A stretch of 5,994 nt of DNA from Neisseriaceae bacterium. Its GTDB lineage: Bacteria > Pseudomonadota > Gammaproteobacteria > Burkholderiales > UBA11063. This document shows, one piece after another, positions 1-4,524 of this stretch (position 1 is its first letter; each line of letters begins with the position of its first letter). A model generated the notes under the pieces. That model had not been told where the DNA came from. It made no database searches and worked only from the letters and a program-made list of their open reading frames with translations. Position numbers and translations under genes: made by a program. The stretch is from NCBI GenBank assembly GCA_947499925.1, contig CANMQR010000046.1, positions 1-5,994 on the forward strand, written 5' to 3'.

Positions 1-47
1 CGACATATATTTCCAGTGCATACAAAAAGTATTTTTAGTTTTATCAT
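1..47 (-). CDS. Low-molecular-weight protein tyrosine phosphatase, N-terminal fragment (runs off left edge)
   Basis: Read on the minus strand from the ATG at 47-45, the translation is MIKLKILFVCTGNICR, and the window then ends inside the Arg codon. This is the classic start of the low-molecular-weight protein tyrosine phosphatase family: a short beta strand (KILFV) leading into the P-loop C-X5-R, here Cys10 to Arg16. Cys10 would be the nucleophile that forms the phosphocysteine intermediate, and Arg16 binds the phosphate. The family is cytoplasmic; in bacteria it often dephosphorylates tyrosine kinases of polysaccharide export, but nothing here shows the substrate. The start is well bounded: an in-frame stop lies at 65-63, only five codons upstream, and there is no other ATG. 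No clear Shine-Dalgarno sequence precedes it. An arsenate-reductase relative of the same fold is possible, since only 16 residues are visible. The gene is transcribed divergently from the lipoprotein gene. Confidence 0.8.
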   Translation of the reverse strand, partial: MIKLKILFVCTGNIC

Positions 48-76
48 AAGTATAATGTAATATTAATGAGGTGCTT

Positions 77-85
77 ATTGTAACA
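77..85 (-). promoter_or_regulatory. Extended -10 promoter for the phosphatase gene
   Basis: On the minus strand this reads TGTTACAAT: a TG-n extension followed by the -10 hexamer TACAAT (82-77). The predicted transcription start is near 70, giving a leader of about 23 nt before the ATG at 47. No -35 hexamer resembling TTGACA is present at the right distance. The same nine bases stand in front of two other genes in this window, which strengthens the call. Confidence 0.55.
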
Positions 86-114
86 GATTCCCCAAAAAAT
101 ATTCTAGTAAATTT

Positions 115-137
115 GAAGGTATGGTGTGCGTACCTCC
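115..137. repeat. Imperfect inverted repeat, possible operator
   Basis: The arms are GAAGGTATG (115-123) and CGTACCTCC (129-137), separated by five bases. Seven of nine positions are complementary, and one of the two mismatches would be a G-U pair in RNA. The centre (126) lies about 56 bp upstream of the predicted phosphatase start site and about 76 bp upstream of the lipoprotein start site, suitable for a regulator of either gene. There is no T-tract, so it is not a terminator. It could be chance. Confidence 0.25.
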
Positions 138-186
138 AGCGTTACGAAAATATGTAAGAAAATAGATACCCACTTTTCCTAGAGTA

Positions 187-195
187 TGTTACAAT
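187..195 (+). promoter_or_regulatory. Extended -10 promoter for the lipoprotein gene
   Basis: TGTTACAAT: the TG-n extension is at 187-189 and the -10 hexamer TACAAT at 190-195. The predicted start of transcription is near 202, leaving a leader of about 33 nt before the ATG at 235. The place expected for a -35 (about 167-172, TACCCA) matches the consensus poorly, so the promoter probably relies on the extended -10. Confidence 0.55.
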
Positions 196-221
196 TACTA
201 CAGACGATAAAAATATTTATT

Positions 222-225
222 GGAG
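222..225 (+). promoter_or_regulatory. Ribosome binding site that decides the lipoprotein start
   Basis: GGAG at 222-225 lies 9 nt before the ATG at 235 and only 3 nt before the ATG at 229. It overlaps the more upstream in-frame TTG at 220. Normal spacing therefore favours ATG 235, which gives a protein beginning MNKNPINPKKSH, a normal lipoprotein signal peptide. Confidence 0.65.
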
Positions 226-234
226 CGCATGATT

Positions 235-2745
235 ATGAATAAAAACCCTATAAATCCAAAAAAAAGTCATCTTGCTTTGGCTATACCGCTACTATTTATC
301 GCTGGATGCGAGAGCAGTACCACACCTAGTAACACACCAAACGTAACTCCACCCAATGAAAGTATATCTTTTGCTTTATCTGCAGCCTCCGAGTTTCCAG
401 CAATTCCACAAACGGCAATTACCGCAAGCCTTAAGCTAACCAACACATCTAGCTATGATGCAACTAAGGTAACTCTATCAGTACCTAGTGCAACTAATTA
501 TACAGGTGTAAATAATATCACTATTAATGGCACTAATTGCACTACTATCAAAGCTGGAGATAGTTGCTTATTCACCGCAACTATAAATGCAAATTCCAAA
601 GCTGGTTCATTTACAGTTACTCCTAGTGCTAATAGCACTCCTAGCTTAACTCAAAAATTTCAAGCTGCACTAAATATAAAAACAAATTTAGCTAGCACAA
701 TAACAAATAACAAAAGTTTGGCCTTAATAAGCATCCCCAATAATACAACTAATCTTCAATATTATATTTTACCGGCAACTCAAACACTAGCAGCAACAGT
801 TGGCACTCCAGTTACAGCACAGATTTCCGTGTTGGTTGAGAGCGGTGCTAATACAGCATTTGAAAGCATGTATTTTGAAGATAATACAGGTGGCCGCCTT
901 GACTCCACATTAATAGGCACCTTTAACTCAGAATCTTACTCAGTAAATACCTACCAAATAATAATTCCTGCAGGTATTACCGTACAAAGCATTCAAGCTT
1001 TAAGTAGCGCATGTGACTTACTTAGCTGCTCGAATACTGCTTATGTGAATATTGTTGAAAGTAGCACTGGCGTATTACAAGTCCAACCAAGTAGCTTTAT
1101 CATGAGCACATCTAACACTTCCCAAACAATAGTTTTAAATAACACTGGAAATGGGCCATTAACTACACTACAAATCCCAAGCGAAAGTGGATTTGCCATA
1201 ACTAATAATACTTGCAACAGTGGTAGCTTAGCCGCTGGTACTAGTTGTAGATATACATTGACATATACACCTGGAGCTGCATCTGGTCAGATTGCTGAAG
1301 TAATTCCTTATAATAACGGCATAACATCAACAAGTACACCTGTAACAATATCTTATACTGGCACAAATCAGTCTACTTACGCAATTATTTCTGCCTCCCC
1401 TGCTTCAGTGTACTTAAATGCAGAAAATGAGTCACAAACAATAACATTTACTAATACTGGTACTGCACCTGAATCTGGAAGCATACAGACTCCAATACTA
1501 CAAGATCCTTTGACAATATCAACTAATTGCAACTCTTCTTCACTAGCTATTGGTGAATCCTGTATCTATACACTATCCTATAGTAGCTCAGTAGCGTCAG
1601 CCGGTTCTACTACAGTAAAATTTACATATAATAACGGCACTACGTCACAAACTATCAATATTGGGGTCAACTGGGCAGCCAATACACTACCACCAACTCT
1701 GACTGCTAATGTTATTGCGTCTCCAACATCTGTGTATCTAAATGAAAGCAATTTACGACAAATAATTACTTTAACAAATACTGGTGCTGGTGATGCCACT
1801 AGCTTTACCTTACCAAGTTTAAGTGGTACGCCATTGTCGAAATCAACTACGTGTAGCTCTAGTATTCCCGCCTCTGAAAGCTGTACTTATACCGTATCCT
1901 ATCGTTACTCAAGCTCTGCTAGCAATGAATCATTGGTATTTAGCTACAATAACGGGATCACATCTAAAAGCACAAACGTGGACGTTAACTGGGCAGTTAT
2001 ACCAATACCAGCTGGCTCTCTTACTATTTTTTATGCTGGAAATAACAGCTGGGGCTATCCTGGCAACTTACTCAATCAAGCAGAATCAATGGGCGCAATG
2101 GGGATCACTACAGGTATTGAAGGTGCAGATTTTATATGCCAAACTGAAGCTGAAAGCTCTGGATGGCACCCAAATATTCCATCTGGTTACAGTCACCATT
2201 ATAAAGCAATGATAACTGACGGAATAAACCGTATAGCATGTACTTCGCCTAATTGCGAAATTGACGAGGAAGCTGAAAATGTCGATTGGGTTCTATTCCC
2301 TAATAAAAGTTATATATCAGAAAGTAGCCATCCAATTGGAATAACCACTAATTCAGCAATATTTACATTTCCTACGCTCGTGCCTTTCTCTGATGGAACC
2401 ACTTATGGGCATTATCCTAAACTCATCCAATATGAGAGCTATTTTCTCTATAAGCATAATTCGTGGACTGGGATGAATAAAGATTATACCACCAATACCG
2501 ATAAAACCTGCAAACAATGGACAGCCCCAATAGCAGGTGACGATAATCCATACATTTTGGGAGAGGCGGGAATCGGTAGTTATGCTGCAATACTACAGGT
2601 GAACTACATCACAAGAAAACCTCTTGACAATACCCAGCTTGGCGACACATGGCAATTATGCCTTATCGGACTTGCTTCTCCCATACGTACTGGAGGAAAC
2701 GAGACGATCATCACTCATGGTCTGATTTGTGTTGAGCAAGATTGA
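235..2745 (+). CDS. Large secreted lipoprotein with Ig-like (ASH/choice-of-anchor-D-like) repeats and a C-terminal DUF1554 domain
   Basis: An 836-residue protein when started at ATG 235. Residues 1-24 form a lipoprotein signal peptide (KK, then a hydrophobic core) ending in the lipobox IAGC, so Cys25 is the lipidated residue. Glu, not Asp, at +2 suggests the outer membrane. A Ser/Thr/Pro-rich linker (26-43) precedes a beta-rich domain (about 44-150) and an unassigned stretch (155-277). Three tandem Ig-like repeats follow (about 280-383, 384-491, 492-587). Each has a TNTG-type strand, a C...(S/A)x(E/T)SC pair and a YNNG(I/T)TS motif, as in ASH/choice-of-anchor-D domains. Residues 595-836 match DUF1554, known best from Leptospira: GADFIC, DGINRIAC, VDWVLFPNKSY, IGITTNSAIFTFP, SWTGMN and a terminal CVEQ. 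A stalk presenting a lectin-like head on the surface is my inference; ligand unknown. The gene is monocistronic by appearance, with its own promoter. Confidence 0.85.
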   Translation: MNKNPINPKKSHLALAIPLLFIAGCESSTTPSNTPNVTPPNESISFALSAASEFPAIPQTAITASLKLTNTSSYDATKVTLSVPSATNYTGVNNITINGTNCTTIKAGDSCLFTATINANSKAGSFTVTPSANSTPSLTQKFQAALNIKTNLASTITNNKSLALISIPNNTTNLQYYILPATQTLAATVGTPVTAQISVLVESGANTAFESMYFEDNTGGRLDSTLIGTFNSESYSVNTYQIIIPAGITVQSIQALSSACDLLSCSNTAYVNIVESSTGVLQVQPSSFIMSTSNTSQTIVLNNTGNGPLTTLQIPSESGFAITNNTCNSGSLAAGTSCRYTLTYTPGAASGQIAEVIPYNNGITSTSTPVTISYTGTNQSTYAIISASPASVYLNAENESQTITFTNTGTAPESGSIQTPILQDPLTISTNCNSSSLAIGESCIYTLSYSSSVASAGSTTVKFTYNNGTTSQTINIGVNWAANTLPPTLTANVIASPTSVYLNESNLRQIITLTNTGAGDATSFTLPSLSGTPLSKSTTCSSSIPASESCTYTVSYRYSSSASNESLVFSYNNGITSKSTNVDVNWAVIPIPAGSLTIFYAGNNSWGYPGNLLNQAESMGAMGITTGIEGADFICQTEAESSGWHPNIPSGYSHHYKAMITDGINRIACTSPNCEIDEEAENVDWVLFPNKSYISESSHPIGITTNSAIFTFPTLVPFSDGTTYGHYPKLIQYESYFLYKHNSWTGMNKDYTTNTDKTCKQWTAPIAGDDNPYILGEAGIGSYAAILQVNYITRKPLDNTQLGDTWQLCLIGLASPIRTGGNETIITHGLICVEQD
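1072..1995 (+). repeat. Three tandem Ig-like repeats inside the lipoprotein gene
   Basis: The units are about 1072-1383, 1384-1707 and 1708-1995. The codons for the YNNG motif include AACGG at 1315, 1633 and 1951, exactly 318 bp (106 codons) apart each time. Other anchors (the Gln of the QTI/QII strand, the SxSC cysteine, VNWA) recur with small length changes. The DNA is well diverged outside the motif, so these are old protein-domain duplications, not a recent DNA expansion. Confidence 0.75.
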
Positions 2746-2752
2746 TTTTAAA

Positions 2753-2776
2753 TAATACTTTCTAAAATAAGTGTTA
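2753..2776 (+). repeat. AT-rich inverted repeat between the lipoprotein and acyltransferase genes
   Basis: The arms TAATACTT (2753-2760) and AAGTGTTA (2769-2776) pair over eight positions with one G-U wobble and an 8-nt loop. The right arm runs into the -10 element at 2775-2780. No T-tract follows, so it is a poor intrinsic terminator. It could be an operator or a weak hairpin at the end of the lipoprotein message, or chance in AT-rich DNA. Confidence 0.25.
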
Positions 2777-2780
2777 CAAT
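2772..2780 (+). promoter_or_regulatory. Extended -10 promoter for the acyltransferase-phosphorylase operon
   Basis: TGTTACAAT again: TG-n at 2772-2774 and TACAAT at 2775-2780, identical to the elements at 187-195 and (minus strand) 85-77. The predicted start is near 2787, with a leader of about 32 nt. The -35 region is AT-only and not consensus-like. Confidence 0.55.
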
Positions 2781-2818
2781 ATCGAGATTTGGTAAAAATT
2801 ATTTAGGAACAGCGAATA

Positions 2819-3571
2819 ATGTCTTCACCGATAATGCCACTACGTTTAATCTCGTTATTGTTATTTAATATTTTTTGCATATTTTTAGTAATTGTTTTTT
2901 ATTATATACTACCTAATAATATCTGGATTTATTTTGTTAGAATGTGGGCTCTTGGTAATATAAAAATAATCGGCATACAAATTATTGATGATGGTATCCA
3001 AAATCCATATATCGAAAAAAATGCGATGGTTATTGCTAATCATATTTCATGGCTTGATATTCCAATTTTATATACTAAGCACTCCGTATCATTTATCGGA
3101 CGAGCCGAAATAAAAAGATGGCCACTAATAAACTTACTAGTTAAAAGTGGTGGGACGATTTTTATTAACCGCGAACGAAAGCGTGATCTAGTTCATATAA
3201 ATAAAGTAGTAAGTACTGAGTTATCAAAAGGTGCTACTATTGGTTTATTTCCTGAAGGTAGGACTGGTAATGGCCTACAGCTCCAAGCTTTTAAACCATC
3301 ACTACTCGAATCTACTATAATCGCTAAATCAACTATTATTCCATTAGTCATTCAATATTATACTTTGGATGGAGAGCTTACCACCAAAATCACTTATGAA
3401 GGTAATACTACTTTATGGCAATCAATAAAAAATTCATTATCACTAAACGGAATATTGGTTAAAATAACCTCATTACCCCGAGTTAATGCCGGAGAATTTA
3501 CTAATCGAGAAGAATTAGCACAATTTTTGCATCAACAAATAAATAATTGTTTAATAGGAAATAACTCATGA
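2819..3571 (+). CDS. PlsC-family lysophospholipid acyltransferase (1-acyl-sn-glycerol-3-phosphate acyltransferase type)
   Basis: A 250-residue protein, a normal length for the family. A hydrophobic segment (about 10-31) anchors it in the inner membrane. The four acyltransferase blocks are present in order: NHISWLD with the catalytic H-X4-D (His75, Asp80); GGTIFINRER (111-120); the substrate-binding FPEGRT (144-149); and IIPLVIQY (173-180). The family transfers an acyl chain to lysophosphatidic acid, the second acylation in phospholipid synthesis. Related members acylate other lyso-lipids such as lyso-ornithine lipid, and the sequence alone does not decide the acceptor. AGGA at 2805-2808, 10 nt before ATG 2819, supports the start. 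It is the first gene of an operon: its TGA overlaps the ATG of the next gene, so translation is probably coupled. No frameshift or missing motif. Confidence 0.88.
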   Translation: MSSPIMPLRLISLLLFNIFCIFLVIVFYYILPNNIWIYFVRMWALGNIKIIGIQIIDDGIQNPYIEKNAMVIANHISWLDIPILYTKHSVSFIGRAEIKRWPLINLLVKSGGTIFINRERKRDLVHINKVVSTELSKGATIGLFPEGRTGNGLQLQAFKPSLLESTIIAKSTIIPLVIQYYTLDGELTTKITYEGNTTLWQSIKNSLSLNGILVKITSLPRVNAGEFTNREELAQFLHQQINNCLIGNNS

Positions 3572-4395
3572 ACGAAATTAGTTTAAGCCAAAAGATTAAA
3601 GAAATCACCCAATTTTTACAAACTAAAATTACTCACAAGCCTGAAATTGGACTTATTTTAGGTAGTGGGCTTGGTGACTTTGTAAATAATATTAGTAATA
3701 AAATAACTATCCCCTACACTGATATACCTCATTTACCTAGAGCATCAGCTCCTGGGCACGCTGGGAACCTAATCTTAGGTACTATTGGTAATACGCAGTT
3801 TATCACCATGCAAGGACGGTTTCATCTGTATGAAGGGCATTCAGCACAAGATGCTACCATGCTAGTTAGAGTAATGGAAAACCTATGCGTAGATACCTTA
3901 TTTATCACCTGTGCTGCGGGTTCGCTTAACCGTGAGTATAATGCTGGTGAGATAATGCTAATCACCGATCATTTTGGGTTGTTTGGCGCATCTCCTCTAA
4001 CGGGTGCTAATCTAGCTGAATTTGGCCCACGCTTCCCCGGTATGTTTGATATTTATACACCAAATTTACAGAAAATCGCACTGGAAGTTGCAACAAAAGA
4101 ACAAATCCGTCTCAATAAAGGGGTTTATGGAGTAATATCAGGCCCTGCTTATGCAACACGTACCGAGCTTCAAGCACTAATCAATAACGGCTGTGATGCT
4201 ATTGGCATGTCAGTAACCCATGAAGCAACTGTTGCGGCTCATGCAGGTATGAAGATACTTGGCCTTGCTGCTCTTACAGATATGGCTCTACCGTACTCAA
4301 TACATCATGCTGATGAAAATGAAGTCATCGAGATGGGTCAGAAAATCAGTCTTAAATTTAAAGCACTAATAATGGGTATTATCAACCAAATATAA
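3568..4395 (+). CDS. Purine nucleoside phosphorylase, trimeric PunA/XapA/MTAP superfamily, with altered base-recognition residues
   Basis: A 275-residue cytoplasmic enzyme, typical in length, that should split a purine nucleoside with phosphate into base and ribose 1-phosphate (purine salvage). The phosphate and ribose site is intact: LGSGLG with Ser33, PGHAG with His64, MQGRFHLYEGH with Arg84, His86 and Tyr88, CAAG with Ala116, FGPRFPG, and GMS with Met214/Ser215. The base-binding residues are not standard. The motif usually reading GP-(F/Y)-ET here reads GPAYAT, so the Glu equal to human Glu201 is Ala196. The Asn equal to human Asn243 is Asp238 (ALTDMA). Human His257 aligns near Glu250. Base preference may therefore differ from inosine/guanosine; MTAP, which uses adenine nucleosides, also lacks that Glu and has Asp at this Asn site. 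AGGA at 3556-3559 and the ATGA overlap with the acyltransferase gene support the start. Confidence 0.85.
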   Translation: MNEISLSQKIKEITQFLQTKITHKPEIGLILGSGLGDFVNNISNKITIPYTDIPHLPRASAPGHAGNLILGTIGNTQFITMQGRFHLYEGHSAQDATMLVRVMENLCVDTLFITCAAGSLNREYNAGEIMLITDHFGLFGASPLTGANLAEFGPRFPGMFDIYTPNLQKIALEVATKEQIRLNKGVYGVISGPAYATRTELQALINNGCDAIGMSVTHEATVAAHAGMKILGLAALTDMALPYSIHHADENEVIEMGQKISLKFKALIMGIINQI

Positions 4396-4403
4396 GGTTC
4401 TTC

Positions 4404-4433
4404 TGTCATGCCATCGTAAGATGGAATCCACAT
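4404..4433. repeat. Degenerate REP/dRS3-like palindromic element
   Basis: Just after the phosphorylase stop lies a hairpin with arms ATGCCATC (4408-4415) and GATGGAAT (4420-4427), a GTAA loop and one mismatch. TGTC and TCCACA flank it. The layout TGTCAT-CC...GG-AATCCA is that of the widespread small palindromic repeats of proteobacteria (for example Neisseria dRS3, ATTCCC-N8-GGGAAT). Such elements sit in 3' regions and can stabilise messages. No T-tract follows, so a Rho-independent terminator is not supported. Only one copy is in the window, so repetition is inferred. Confidence 0.4.
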
Positions 4434-4473
4434 TGCACTAATTGTAATTATTACTAGCTGCTTTTGTGTATCA

Positions 4474-4482
4474 TGGTATAAT
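4474..4482 (+). promoter_or_regulatory. uvrA: Strong extended -10 promoter for uvrA
   Basis: TGGTATAAT: a TG-n extension (4474-4476) and a perfect TATAAT (4477-4482). The predicted start of transcription is near 4489, inside the left arm of the dyad at 4485-4503. The leader to the TTG start is about 36 nt. No TTGACA-like -35 lies 16-18 bp upstream. Confidence 0.65.
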
Positions 4483-4484
4483 TA

Positions 4485-4503
4485 TAGTCTATTTTTTAGA
4501 CTA
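4485..4503. promoter_or_regulatory. Perfect 7-bp inverted repeat at the uvrA transcription start; candidate operator
   Basis: The arms TAGTCTA (4485-4491) and TAGACTA (4497-4503) are exact reverse complements around five Ts. The repeat begins 2 bp after the -10 hexamer, so a bound repressor would block RNA polymerase. uvrA is an SOS gene in many proteobacteria, so a LexA-type site is a natural idea, but the sequence is not the E. coli CTGT-N8-ACAG box. In RNA it would be a short hairpin at the extreme 5' end. Confidence 0.4.
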
Positions 4504-4524
4504 AACTTATTATTGGAAAATAAA

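Larger units (their letters stand above)
48..234. other. Divergent intergenic region between the phosphatase and lipoprotein genes
   Basis: This gap separates two divergently transcribed genes and contains no credible coding frame. It holds a minus-strand promoter (77-85), a plus-strand promoter (187-195) and, between them, an imperfect inverted repeat (115-137). I see no terminator, as expected between divergent genes, and no RNA gene. Confidence 0.6.

Noticed and set aside
51..56. TATAAT on the plus strand
   Set aside because: It has no TG extension and no -35, and lies more than 170 bp before the lipoprotein start; the TGTTACAAT at 187-195 is better placed.
220..234. Upstream start codons TTG 220 and ATG 229 for the lipoprotein gene
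   Set aside because: The Shine-Dalgarno GGAG (222-225) overlaps or abuts them; only ATG 235 has normal spacing.
1578..1799. Minus-strand open frame of 73 codons inside the lipoprotein gene
   Set aside because: It lies antisense to well-supported Ig-like repeats, has no family resemblance and no ribosome binding site of note.
1072..1995. CRISPR array or recent DNA tandem repeat
   Set aside because: The 318-bp units are coding, diverged at DNA level and contain no short identical repeats with unique spacers.
1823..2212. Plus-strand open frame of 129 codons in another frame of the lipoprotein gene
   Set aside because: It overlaps the third repeat and the start of the DUF1554 domain, whose protein motifs show that the main frame is the coding one.
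4404..4433. Rho-independent terminator for the phosphorylase operon
   Set aside because: A hairpin exists but no run of Ts follows it, so a terminator call is not supported.
4438..4457. AT-rich near-palindrome GTAAT-T-ATTAC flanked by CTA and TAG
   Set aside because: The one-base centre cannot form an RNA hairpin loop and the outer arms are out of register; such patterns are common by chance in AT-rich DNA.
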